Part shown: positions 8,375 to 17,800 of the stretch, piece after piece | How the letters are laid out: the number at the start of each line of letters is the position of its first letter | Position numbering within the stretch: the stretch's first letter is position 1 | DNA from: Sporosarcina sp. FSL W8-0480 | GTDB lineage: Bacteria > Bacillota > Bacilli > Bacillales_A > Planococcaceae | Assembly (NCBI RefSeq): GCF_037963765.1 | Contig: NZ_CP150166.1 | Location: 1,090,001-1,154,000 of the forward strand | Direction: 5' to 3' | Length of the DNA: 64,000 nt | Made by a program: the position numbers and the translations under genes | The notes under the pieces: generated by a model | Told to the model about the DNA's origin: nothing | Databases searched by the model: none | Seen by the model: the letters and a program-made list of their open reading frames with translations, nothing else

Positions 8375-9754
8375 ATGTCTTATATTGTAAATAGAAACGA
8401 CCGTCTCACTGTCCATGTCGAGGACTTGACACATGACGGATCGGGAGTCGGAAAAGTGGAAGGATATCCACTCTTCATCCCCGGAGCATTACCTAAAGAG
8501 GACGTGGAAGTAGAAGTCGGGAAGACGTTGAAGAATTATGGATTCGCACGTCTACTTAATGTGAAAAATCCATCCCCGGATCGAGTCACTCCACCTTGTC
8601 ACGTCTTTTGGGAATGCGGCGGGTGCCAGCTGCAACATTTATCATACGAAGCACAGCTCATCCAAAAGCAAAAACAAGTCCGCGACGTCATCCATCGAAT
8701 TGCGAAAATGCCACACGTTCCTGTTCACCCGGTAAAAGGAATGGAAGACCCATGGCGCTATCGCAATAAATCCCAAATCCCCTTCGCCGAGCGAGATGGA
8801 AAAGTTGTATCAGGATTTTACAAACCCAGAACACATCATATCGTTGACACGGATGTCTGTATCATTCAAAGCGAAGAAGCGGATGAACTGATGTCGACGT
8901 TGAAGCATAAAATGCATGAGCTTGGACTTGATGCGTACAACGAAAAAACACATCGCGGTATGTTAAGGCATTTAATTGTCCGTAAAGGAAAAGCGACTGG
9001 AGAAATCATGGTTGTCCTTGTGACGCTCAAAAAGAAGTTTCCTCAGAAAGAGGCAGTCGTTGAGCTGATCAAAAGCGTAGTGCCAGAAGTGACGTCCATC
9101 ATGCAAAACGTCAACGGCGAAAAAACGAACGTCATTTTTGGGAATGAAACGATTCCACTTTACGGCAAATCTTTCATCATCGATAAAATCGGCGACATTC
9201 AGTTCGAGATATCAGCACGCTCTTTCTACCAAGTGAACCCGGTACAAACCGAAGTGCTCTACCGTCAAGCGCTTGACTACGCCAATCTCACAGGCGGCGA
9301 AATGGTAATCGACGCCTACTGTGGCATCGGCACGATTTCATTATTCCTTGCTCAAAAGGCGAAGGAAGTGTACGGTGTCGAAATCGTTCCGCAAGCAATT
9401 GAAGACGCCAAACGGAACGCTGAATTGAATGGAATGACTAACGCCTATTTCGAAGCGGGGGCTGCGGAAGATGTCATTCCGAAGTGGTACGCAGAGGGTA
9501 AGCGATTCGACGTTTTAGTTGTCAATCCGCCGCGTAAAGGCTGTGATGAAAAGCTGTTACAAACCATCTTGGAATATAAACCAAAACGGGTTGTGTATGT
9601 ATCCTGCAACCCAGGCACTCTGGCGCGTGACTTGCGGATTTTGGAAGACGGCGGCTATCAGACGAAAGAAGTCCAACCAGTGGACATGTTCCCGCAAAGT
9701 AGCCATGTGGAGTGTGTATCGTTGCTACAAAGAGAAACTGTAACCCCAAAATAA
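8375..9754 (+). CDS. rlmCD: 23S rRNA (uracil-5-)-methyltransferase RlmCD
   Basis: This SAM-dependent enzyme forms m5U in 23S rRNA (positions equivalent to U747 and U1939 are made by RlmCD in Gram-positives). The start is the ATG at 8375, 6 bp after TTGGAGGA. The TRAM domain spans roughly residues 5-60. The iron-sulphur Cys cluster CHVFWECGGC lies near residue 75, with the fourth Cys at TDVCI near 165. SAM motifs are VIDAYCGIGTISLF near 310 and VVNPPRKGC near 380, and the catalytic motif is YVSCNPGTLARDL near 410. The last four codons (VTPK) come from the inserted mini-element. Joining bases 9738 and 44881 restores an end reading RETI followed by TAG. The enzyme is probably still active, because only the extreme C-terminus changes. 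Confidence 0.96.
   Translation: MSYIVNRNDRLTVHVEDLTHDGSGVGKVEGYPLFIPGALPKEDVEVEVGKTLKNYGFARLLNVKNPSPDRVTPPCHVFWECGGCQLQHLSYEAQLIQKQKQVRDVIHRIAKMPHVPVHPVKGMEDPWRYRNKSQIPFAERDGKVVSGFYKPRTHHIVDTDVCIIQSEEADELMSTLKHKMHELGLDAYNEKTHRGMLRHLIVRKGKATGEIMVVLVTLKKKFPQKEAVVELIKSVVPEVTSIMQNVNGEKTNVIFGNETIPLYGKSFIIDKIGDIQFEISARSFYQVNPVQTEVLYRQALDYANLTGGEMVIDAYCGIGTISLFLAQKAKEVYGVEIVPQAIEDAKRNAELNGMTNAYFEAGAAEDVIPKWYAEGKRFDVLVVNPPRKGCDEKLLQTILEYKPKRVVYVSCNPGTLARDLRILEDGGYQTKEVQPVDMFPQSSHVECVSLLQRETVTPK
9734..9738. repeat. Left target-site duplication GAAAC
   Basis: The pentamer GAAAC directly precedes the TGT end of the first 319-bp element and matches the pentamer directly after the second one at 44876. 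A 5-bp duplication is the Tn7-family signature. Confidence 0.85.
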
Positions 9755-10057
9755 AGTCCTGTACTTTATAAAAAAGTCGCAACATCTTTTATTTCGTGTT
9801 TAAAATAAAGTCCTGTATCAAAAATCCCTGAAACCCTTGTCATTACTCGGTTCCTGGTATCCTTATTTCTACTCAACTTCTTTTTAAATCGAAAAAAACG
9901 TGAACAAAAAGCGTGAAAAAAGGGTAGAAAAACGGTCAAAACGTGATCAAAAATGTGTGAAAATGAGGGAAAGATAGCGTGACTTTATTTTAAACGTCAA
10001 CGGTGGAATGCGGGTTTGCGTGGGGGAAAGATGTGGTGAGTTTATTTTAAATGGACA
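9739..10057. mobile_element. 319-bp mini-element, copy 1
   Basis: This non-coding segment is bounded by TGT and ACA. It appears base-for-base identical to 44557-44875, compared by eye. The left end carries two copies of AAAATAAAGTCCTGTA, at about 9748 and 9802. The right end carries the inverse form, ACTTTATTTTAAA at about 9982 and GTTTATTTTAAATGGACA at the terminus. That is two inverted transposase-type sites per end. The middle (about 9890-9975) has six or seven short A-runs each preceded by a G-rich step, spaced about 11 bp. It has the form of a Tn7-type miniature element (MITE) served in trans by TnsB. An inserted copy supplies the stop codon of rlmCD. Confidence 0.85.
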
Positions 10058-10065
10058 TAGTAAGT

Positions 10066-10108
10066 ACGAAAAAACGGGAAAAAGTTGAATCTTTTTCTCG
10101 TTTTTTCT
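10066..10108. terminator. A/T-rich hairpin next to mini-element copy 1
   Basis: An imperfect 18-bp stem (CGAAAAAACGGGAAAAAG against CTTTTTCTCGTTTTTTCT) with a TTGAAT loop starts about 9 bp inside the plasmid DNA. It could end transcription in either direction across the mini-element junction. Confidence 0.5.
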
Positions 10109-10197
10109 AAGGTGCAAGGTTTAAGGTGGAAAGAATGGTCTTTATGCAGGGAATCATTTGATAGAGGCTTTTATTAATGATGGAGATTGGTTATAAT

Positions 10198-10318
10198 TGG
10201 GTTGATACGATATTGCGAGTATCGTCTCACTAACCGAACTGTTTGAGTTCGGTTCGGCAAAAGTAGATCCATTTAAAGAGCTACCCTCTTTCAGGCTTCG
10301 GGTAGTTCTTTGTTTTTT
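10198..10318 (+). ncRNA. Candidate small RNA with three hairpins and a terminator
   Basis: No open frame fits this segment, but three clean hairpins follow one another. They are ACGATA/TATCGT at 10207-10225, CCGAACT/AGTTCGG at 10234-10252, and a 12-bp stem AAAGAGCTACCC/GGGTAGTTCTTT at 10275-10311 followed by six Ts. A perfect TATAAT lies at 10192-10197; the -35 is weak. The result would be a transcript of about 115 nt ending at an intrinsic terminator. No known RNA family is recognised. A plasmid regulatory RNA is possible, but that is a guess. Confidence 0.5.
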
Positions 10319-10393
10319 ATGCCAGAATGCAGTTTCATTGGAGTTAGAGTTGTAACTGTTATGGATATTTTTGGATAATTTAGCTCAAAACCA

Positions 10394-10422
10394 TTGACTA
10401 ACAGAAAATAAGAAGCTATATT
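10394..10422 (+). promoter_or_regulatory. Strong sigma-A promoter
   Basis: TTGACT at 10394-10399, a 17-bp spacer and TATATT at 10417-10422 match the vegetative consensus closely. It drives the structured transcript that follows. Confidence 0.7.
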
Positions 10423-10428
10423 ATGACT

Positions 10429-10602
10429 GTAGGCAATACTTTTATATATTTTTGATATTTTTTAAAGCTAATTTTACTTAGATTATTCAACTCAATACGT
10501 TTAACTTTTATGTTTCAAAGGGAGAAGTATGTCCTTTTTTGGAAACGTGGTTAAAGCGTTCGTATTGATGTCTAAGTAAAATTAGCTTTTTTTGTTCCTT
10601 GA
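10429..10602 (+). ncRNA. Long-stem structured RNA / leader of the helicase gene
   Basis: Downstream of the promoter lies a 19-bp perfect outer stem: AAAGCTAATTTTACTTAGA at 10465-10483 pairs with TCTAAGTAAAATTAGCTTT near 10572-10590, followed by a T-run. Within it are further pairings: TCAATACG with CGTATTGA, GTTTAAC with GTTAAAGC, and GTTTC...GGGA with TCC...GGAAAC. The terminator form would stop transcription about 180 nt before the helicase start. A mini-ORF with its own AAGGAG lies at 10703-10720 (MGNYVS). This is either an attenuator for the helicase gene or an independent RNA. Confidence 0.5.
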
Positions 10603-10776
10603 AAACTTCATACCTGTCTTATTTATTTTTCATTCCTCTTACATAGTTGAAGTCTGTCAATGATGAACGGACTCCAACGAAATGATAAAGGAGTGATTTC
10701 CCATGGGAAATTATGTTAGTTGAACCCTAAGAGAATTGCTATATTTTCCAATCTGATAAAAAGGAGAAGATGACAA

Positions 10777-12750
10777 GTGGAGACTTTAGTAAATAGAAAA
10801 CACTCAGGAATAGTTAATGTAAAGAGAGAAAGTGATCAAACTGAACTATATTTGCACCAACTGGAAGCTATGAATGCAATGGACAATAAAATACTTGCAA
10901 CAGATAAATTTGCAGGATTGGTTGTTTTGCCAACAGGCGGGGGCAAGACAACGACAGCAGTTCGATGGGCATTGGAGAGATTTATAAACAATGGAAAGAA
11001 GGTACTATGGATTGCTCATCGTCATGCTTTATTAGAACAAGCCCTATCGGATTTTAAGTCAAATGCCTATTCAAGCATAGTAAATAATAGAGTAGCATTT
11101 AGGTATAGAATTATTTCAGGACAACATGACAGACCTGCCAACATTAAAAAAGATGATGATATTGTAGTTGCGAGTAAAGACAGCCTGTATAGGGGTATTC
11201 ACCATTTAGTGAACAATTGGTTGAAATATAATGATGATGTATTACTTGTGATAGATGAGGCACATCATGCTACAGCAAAAACCTATAGGGAGATTATAGA
11301 GATTATTAATAAAAAAACAAGAAAATCAAAGGTATTGGGACTGACTGCCACACCGTTTCGAACTGCAGAAAAGGAAAGAGGATTACTAAGAAAAGTATTT
11401 GTAGATGATATCATTTACGAGGTCAGTCTGAGAACACTTATTTCAAGAGGGATTTTAGCAAGACCGATATTCGAAAAAATACAAACACACATTCCAATAA
11501 GTAAACTGAATGACGAAGATTTTAAAAGTATTGAAATCTTTAATAATATTCCTCCAAAAATTGCCTCCCACATTGCAACAAACAAAATTAGAAACAATAG
11601 AATTGTTGAATCCTATGTGAAAAATAAAGAGGAATACGGAAAGTTACTTGTATTTGCTATCAATAAAACTCATGCAATTACACTGAACACATTGTTTAGG
11701 GAAAAGGGAATTTTGTCCGATTATGTAATATCGGAAGGTTCCGATATGCAAACAGAAGTAGATTTGTCTCCAAAGGCAACTAAAGAAAAGATTAATAGAT
11801 TTAAAAACGGTGAATTAGAAGTGTTAATCAACGTAAATATCTGTACTGAGGGAACAGATATACCAGCAGTACAAACTGTATTTTTGACAAGAGAGACTAC
11901 TTCGCACATTTTAATGACTCAAATGATTGGAAGGGCTTTGAGAGGACCAAGAGCTGGTGGGACAGAAAGAGCGTACATCGTTAGCTTTGTTGATGACTGG
12001 CAAGACAAAATCGCTTGGGTCAATCCTTCTCAACTTTACAGGGGAGGGGGTAGTTTTGAAGAAAAAGAGAGTCCAACTCCAGAAAGGCTTTCGAGGTATG
12101 TATCAATAAAGAAAATTGAGGAATTTATAAAAGTTGCAGATAGTTTAATTAAGACTGAAGACTTAGCAAAATTGGAGTTTGATAAAGCAATCCCTGTCGG
12201 CATTTATACGTTTTCGTTAAAGAAGCAATTAGATCAGGGTGTAGAGAATGACAAAAGTTGTGAAATATTAGTTTATGATAGCACTCAACAGGTATATAAG
12301 AATTTCATAGAAAGTCTACCTGATATCTATTTAGACAACGAATTAAGGGAAAAGGGATATTTGGATGATGATAGAATGATTGGTTTAGCACGATATGTTG
12401 CTTGTGAGTTCTTTTCAAACATTGAATTAATTCCTGGCGATTTAATGTCAGATATTATAGATATTCTTAGTTATTATCGAACAACAGGTCAAAAGCCAGT
12501 GTTTTTAAAATTCAATGATAGGGAGAAATACGATATATCCAAAGTTGCCCGTCATATTTATGTAAATGAATTAGGGGGTAAGAGAAAGAAAGATTATATT
12601 GATGAAGTATGGGAGAGTGAAGAAACGTTCTTTAAAATTTACTTTAATGGAAACAAACTATATTTTAGAAAATGTATTGATATGGAATTGTTAAAATTAG
12701 AAGAGCCAGAGATGTTTGATAATATAAAGAAACTTTCGGTTCCCGCATAA
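10777..12750 (+). CDS. DEAD/DEAH-box superfamily 2 helicase
   Basis: This 657-residue SF2 helicase of the SSL2/restriction-helicase type starts at a GTG 9 bp after AAGGAGA. Motif I, LPTGGGKTTT, is near residue 52; motif II, VIDEAHHAT, near 159; motif III, GLTATPFR, near 189; motif VI, QMIGRALRGP, near 383. The ~270-residue C-terminal region has no feature I recognise and no obvious nuclease motif. It stands upstream of an XRE regulator and a type III restriction system, which suggests a DNA-processing or defence role on the plasmid. Whether it works with the restriction system or alone cannot be told. Confidence 0.8.
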   Translation: METLVNRKHSGIVNVKRESDQTELYLHQLEAMNAMDNKILATDKFAGLVVLPTGGGKTTTAVRWALERFINNGKKVLWIAHRHALLEQALSDFKSNAYSSIVNNRVAFRYRIISGQHDRPANIKKDDDIVVASKDSLYRGIHHLVNNWLKYNDDVLLVIDEAHHATAKTYREIIEIINKKTRKSKVLGLTATPFRTAEKERGLLRKVFVDDIIYEVSLRTLISRGILARPIFEKIQTHIPISKLNDEDFKSIEIFNNIPPKIASHIATNKIRNNRIVESYVKNKEEYGKLLVFAINKTHAITLNTLFREKGILSDYVISEGSDMQTEVDLSPKATKEKINRFKNGELEVLINVNICTEGTDIPAVQTVFLTRETTSHILMTQMIGRALRGPRAGGTERAYIVSFVDDWQDKIAWVNPSQLYRGGGSFEEKESPTPERLSRYVSIKKIEEFIKVADSLIKTEDLAKLEFDKAIPVGIYTFSLKKQLDQGVENDKSCEILVYDSTQQVYKNFIESLPDIYLDNELREKGYLDDDRMIGLARYVACEFFSNIELIPGDLMSDIIDILSYYRTTGQKPVFLKFNDREKYDISKVARHIYVNELGGKRKKDYIDEVWESEETFFKIYFNGNKLYFRKCIDMELLKLEEPEMFDNIKKLSVPA

Positions 12751-12762
12751 ATAAATTATTGA

Positions 12763-12801
12763 AAATAGAGGTTATCCTGTTTGGAGGATGACCTCTATTT
12801 G
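12763..12801 (+). terminator. Intrinsic terminator after helicase
   Basis: An imperfect 14-bp stem AATAGAGGTTATCC / GGATGACCTCTATT with a short loop lies 13 bp after the helicase stop; the T-run is short. Confidence 0.65.
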
Positions 12802-12934
12802 GTTAATATACTAATGGCTAAATTCCGTTGGTAATTTGTTATCAAAATGTCCTCTTCGTCTATGATATAAGGATCATTTCGATCAGAAAACAGGATTTCC
12901 ATTTTGGAAAACGTAATAGAGGAGAGGATTGTTT

Positions 12935-13369
12935 TTGAATAAGGAACAACAACAAATGAAAGATGATTTTGGGAAAATGTTAAAAAGGTTGAGGGTAGAA
13001 CAAGGGCTTTCTTTAAATGATCTCTCAATTAAAACTGGCATCTCAAGTTCGTACATCAATAGGCTTGAGCAATCAAAAAGAAAATCTGTGAGCTTTCCCA
13101 AACTTGTGGCACTTTCAGAAGCATTAGGAGTTGAACCTTGGGTGCTTGCGGGTTCAAGTCTCAACTGGAGTAAAGGTGAGACAACAGATTTAAAAGAATT
13201 ATTATTCAATCACCAAATACAGCATAACGGTGAAATACTAAGTGCAGAGGTCAAGGAAATACTACTTGAAATCCTTGAAGTAATCCTCAGTGCCAAGTGG
13301 TCAAAAGAAAGTCTTTTGCAAGAATTGCAGGAGATCGGGGAATTGATCAGCGAATTAAAGGACATTTAG
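12935..13369 (+). CDS. XRE-family transcriptional regulator
   Basis: This 144-residue cytoplasmic DNA-binding protein has a Cro/C1-type helix-turn-helix at residues 8-65 (LKRLRVEQGLSLNDLSIKTG, then ISSSYINRLEQSKR). The C-terminal half is helical and acidic, perhaps for dimerisation. The start chosen is the TTG at 12935, which is 7 bp after GGAGAGG; an earlier in-frame TTG at 12929 is too close to that box. It follows the helicase and precedes a decayed stretch, and a hairpin terminator follows it. It may control neighbouring defence genes, but no operator is visible. Confidence 0.85.
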   Translation: MNKEQQQMKDDFGKMLKRLRVEQGLSLNDLSIKTGISSSYINRLEQSKRKSVSFPKLVALSEALGVEPWVLAGSSLNWSKGETTDLKELLFNHQIQHNGEILSAEVKEILLEILEVILSAKWSKESLLQELQEIGELISELKDI

Positions 13370-13376
13370 TCTCTCA

Positions 13377-13406
13377 GCGGTAACAGGCATCCTGTTGCCG
13401 TTTACA
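13377..13406 (+). terminator. Intrinsic terminator after XRE gene
   Basis: A 10-bp stem CGGTAACAGG / CCTGTTGCCG with a 3-base loop is followed by TTT, eight bases after the stop codon. Confidence 0.7.
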
Positions 13407-13767
13407 TACACAATAGATATAAGTTATTAATGTTATAAATATAAACTTCATATATAATATAGATTTCTCCGATACCAGGAATATAGAACTTTATATAACA
13501 TATATAGTAAGTATATAGATGATATCCATATGATTTTTAAGCCGAATAAACGCTCGATTAGACTGCTTGACTATACCAATAACTTCTTTAAAATTCACAG
13601 AAAATGGAAAAATAAGATGAAAAAAGATGGTTTATAAAAACCGACTGAAGAACAATTTTATAAGTAAAAACAAAGCACTTACCGAATCTATTAGTGAATT
13701 TGGTGGTGCTTTTTCATGAAATTATTTTACATAATTTTGATAACCAGGAATAATTTAAAATCGAAAA

Positions 13768-14105
13768 GAAGATTGGTACGAAGCATTTAAAAGTCATTAG
13801 GATGAAATCCTCACCACTATCCATAAGGATCTGCGTTATAAAAAAAGAAGAATTGGGGATTATTTTAAGCCAGAAGTAGATTATGAAAAAACCATTGAGA
13901 AAATTGCAGAAGTCTTTCAGAAAAAGATAGATGGTCTTTCTACCAAAGAAGAAATGGTAAAGGTGGTTCGGCAGGAAATTATAAAAATTGTACAATCGAA
14001 AAGTTTGTTCAAATTCTAATGGAGTTAGAAGAGCAACCATTTCCAACTGAAGACAGTTATAGAATTCAGTTGGAGGAATTATCCGAACAGTTGTTAACAA
14101 AGTAA
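13768..14105 (+). pseudogene. Remnant of an unknown helical protein
   Basis: The frame from 13768 reads DWYEAFKSH, then an in-frame TAG at 13798, then 72 sense codons. These contain KKRRIGDYFKPEVDYEKTIE and KKIDGLSTKEEMVKVVRQ and end at a TAA at 14017. A 28-codon frame starts in the TAATG overlap (14019-14105) and continues in the same coding style. Codon use and charged helical composition look like real protein damaged by a nonsense change. No family is recognised. The opposite-strand frame over the same bases has no coding character. Confidence 0.4.
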
Positions 14106-14339
14106 CACTATAGAAAGACTTCATATCTTTTGGGAAATGATTCTTTTGTTTTTATGTAATATTACAGCAGTATTTATAGAACGTTTGTTTCATATATACA
14201 AAATGTTATTTTATATCAATCTTTCTTGAAATTCCAATATGGTATTATTAAGTAAAGGAATATACTAACAAATGAGTTTATTGCTCAGTAATGATAAGAT
14301 TTACCTAAATATTGCATAGTAGAAGCGGAATAGGATTGA

Positions 14340-14770
14340 TATGAATACAGCCTATTATACAAAATACTTTGCAAAAAAGTTAATAAATCGTTTTGGATCA
14401 AGAAGTATGTGAAATGTTATTTTAATGTCATCAAATTCACTACCATTGGATATTCTTGAAAAACATAAACAAAAGTTGTTAAAAGAAGTGTGGAGAAACT
14501 CAGAGAGTTATGGAAGTAAACAATAGATATTTTAGAGAAGAGCAGGATAGATTACAAGTTGGAATAAGATTTAATTCTTGCTTCCGAAAAGGAATTAAAT
14601 GATATTCAGCAAAATACACAAGAATTGTCAAGGAAAGTATGACTGGCAACAATTACGGAGGAGCAACACAATATACAAGTTCAAATCGGTGAACTTGTAA
14701 AGAAGAAATGGACAATGCGTAGAAAGATTTTTTAAGTGTAAGATGAAGTGCTGAAAAAGGAGACGATCAA
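14340..14770 (+). pseudogene. Decayed coding region upstream of type III RM
   Basis: Several short frames in different phases carry protein-like stretches. They include NTAYYTKYFAKKLINRFG near 14344, LPLDILEKHKQKLLKEVW near 14445, and a coiled-coil-like run around EEQHNIQVQIGELVKKKW near 14660. They are separated by stops and phase changes. This is most simply a gene broken by several frameshifts, possibly once an accessory gene of the restriction operon. No function can be named. Confidence 0.35.
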
Positions 14771-14865
14771 TTGAAGAAATTGAATCAAAATTATATTAAA
14801 GTATGGATAGGAAATACCATTTTAAGATACAATGAAAAGTTGTGTAGTTTTTAGGAGGGATTGTA

Positions 14866-17800
14866 GTGAATGAAAGTTATCAAAAGCTGATAGCGATACT
14901 AAAGGAAATGTTCCAATTAGACCAATCCGATTTGGATTTCGGTATTTATAGAATCATGAATTATAAAAGGGATGAAATTGAAAAGTTTTTAAATGAAGAT
15001 TTATTACCACAAGTAAAATCCGAACTTGAAAAATATACTTCGGTCGAGAAAAAAGGCATTGATAAAGAACTTAAAGAACTTACAGAAAAGTTAAAAGATG
15101 CTGGTGTTGCTTTAGAAAGTAGTTCTAAATATGTTTCTCTAAAATCTAAACTCGATAACGGATTAAATGTAACCACTACAGAAAATGAAATATACTCTCA
15201 CTTAGCAAACTTTTTTAGACGTTATTATAGTGATGGAGATTTTATATCTTTGAGGCGATACAAAAAAGACGTATATGCTTTACCTTATGAGGGGGAAGAA
15301 ATAAAGCTACATTGGGCTAATTCGGATCAATATTATATTAAAACAGCAGAATATTTTAGGGATTATTCTTTTACTACTCCTGATGATAGTAAGGTTCACT
15401 TTAAACTGATTGATGCTGAAACAGAAAAAGATAATATTAAATCTCAAAAAGGCAAAGAAAGACGTTTTGTCATTATTGAGGATAAACCAATGATTTTAGA
15501 AAATGGAGAACTAACTATTAGATTTGAATATGTAATTCACGAGAAAAAGCAAAAAGATTTGAACAACGATGCAGTGGAGATCATATCTCAATTTATAAAT
15601 GATGTTTCAGAATTCAAGCAATTTCAAAGTCTTTTGGCACTCGAACCTACAGAAAAAAATCCTAAAAGAACTGTATTAGAAAAATATTTGAACGATTACA
15701 CATCCCGAAATACATTTGATTATTTTATCCATAAAAACCTTGGAGATTTTTTAAGAAGAGAATTAGATTTTTATATTAAAAACGAAGTCATGTTTTTAGA
15801 TGATATCGACATAGAAGACGGATTGAGCGTTGAACAATATCTTACAAAGATTAGAGTAATAAAATTAATAGGAAGTAAAATAATTACATTCCTTGAACAA
15901 GTAGAAAATTTCCAAAAGAGACTTTGGTTGAAGAAAAAATTTGTAACCGAAACAAATTATTGTATGACTTTAGATAAAGTTCCAGAGGAACTTTATGTAG
16001 AAATAATTAATAATAGTAAACAAATTGAAGAGTGGAATCGGTTATTCGCAATTGAAGACATAATAGGTAATTTAATAACAGAAGGATATTCAGAATCGTT
16101 AACAATTGAATTTTTAAAGCAAAATCAATATTTGGTTATAGACACATCATTATTTAATGAAGACTTTAAAGAAAGGCTTATTTCGTCTTATGATAATCTT
16201 GATGAACAATTAAATGGTTTACTAATTAATAGTGAAAATTTCCAAGCACTAAATTTATTAAATAGTTATCAGAAAGAAATTGTAGACATTCTTTTATGGG
16301 ACCCACCTTATAATACTAAGTCAGATAAGTTTTTATATAAGGATGGCTATAAACATTCAAGTTGGCTTTCTATGTTATCAAATCGCTTAGATTTAGCGTA
16401 TTCGTTATTGAAAAAAAATGGTGTCTTTTTTATGCACATTGATGAAAATGAACACATAAATGCTTCGTTTTTATTAACACAAAAATTTGGTTTAGAAAAT
16501 AGAATTGGTGATATTGTTTGGAAGAACAGCAGTAAGAATGATGAAAATTATATATCGGTTCAACACGAATATATAGTTGGCTCAGTAAAAGATAAAACTC
16601 AAAATTCAGGTGATTGGAACGAAATAAAAGAAGGATTAGATGAAATATTCTCTGCTTTTAATTCTTTAAAAGAAAAGTACGGAAGTGATTGGAAAAAAAT
16701 TCATGAAGAAGGCCTTAAGTGGTATAACCAATTCCCTGAATCTAATCCAATAAGAAATAGTAAACATTATAACTGGATGGATGAAAGAGGAGTATATTTC
16801 GCATCTGATATATCTGGACCAAATTACGGTCAATATCGTTATGACCTTAAACATCCCATAACAGGGAAAGTTTGCAAAGAACCAGCAAGTGGTTGGAGAT
16901 TTCCAGAAACGACAATGACAAAACTTGTTGAAGAAAATCGTGTTCATTTTGGTGAAGATGAAACAACTGTACCGAAAAATAAAACTTATCTTAAAGATAC
17001 TCAATATCAAAGTTTAACAAGTATTAAATACAAAGATGGTAGGGTAGCATCTAAGTTATTAGAAAGTATGTTTAACGGAAAAGTTTTTTCAAACCCAAAA
17101 GATGTTGACCTGGAAAAAAGTATAATAAAAGCCTCGAGTCCAAATAAACAAGCACTTATTTTAGACGCTTTTGCAGGTTCAGGTACAACCGCACATTCTA
17201 TCATAGAGCTAAATAAGGAAGAGCCTACTAATAACTATAAATATATTTTAATCGAAATGGGTGCTTATTTTGATGAAATATTAAAGCCAAGAATACAGAA
17301 GGCAATTTATTCAAAGGACTGGAAAAATGGTAAACCAGTTTCAAGGGAGGGTTCAAGTCATATTTTTAAATATATTCGTCTTGAATCATATGAAGATACG
17401 TTGAATAACCTTCTGATTAATAAAAACGAAGTACAGATGACTTTACTCGAAAAGAATCAAGAATTGAGAGAGCAATATATTCTATCATATATGCTTAATA
17501 ATGAAACTGAGAACAGTATGTCACTTCTAAATATAGATATGTTGAAAAACCCATTTGATTATTCAATGAACATTGCTAATGGACTCGAAACTCAAATAAC
17601 TGCAGTTGATTTGGTAGAGACCTTTAATTATCTTATGGGTATTAAAGTAATTAGAAACAATGCAGTAGAACACTACAATGCTATGGAAGATAAAAATAGT
17701 GATGTACCAGGATCAGTTGAACTTAGTTCCTCAATAGATGGAGTGTACAGTTTTAAAGAAATTGAGGGAAGAACTTTAAATGGGGATAAAATCCTTATAA

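Noticed and set aside
9739..9820. Direct-repeat attachment site (attL) of an integrating island
   Set aside because: The repeats are 319-bp elements with inverted ends and a 5-bp duplication outside, which is a transposition signature, not a short core copied by a site-specific integrase.
10198..10318. tRNA or T-box leader
   Set aside because: No cloverleaf with CCA end or GGTTCRA arm, and no T-box motif or downstream synthetase gene.
13714..14124. 136-residue minus-strand frame
   Set aside because: It is rich in Phe/Leu/Tyr from an AT-rich complement, while the plus strand shows charged, helical coding remnants over the same bases.
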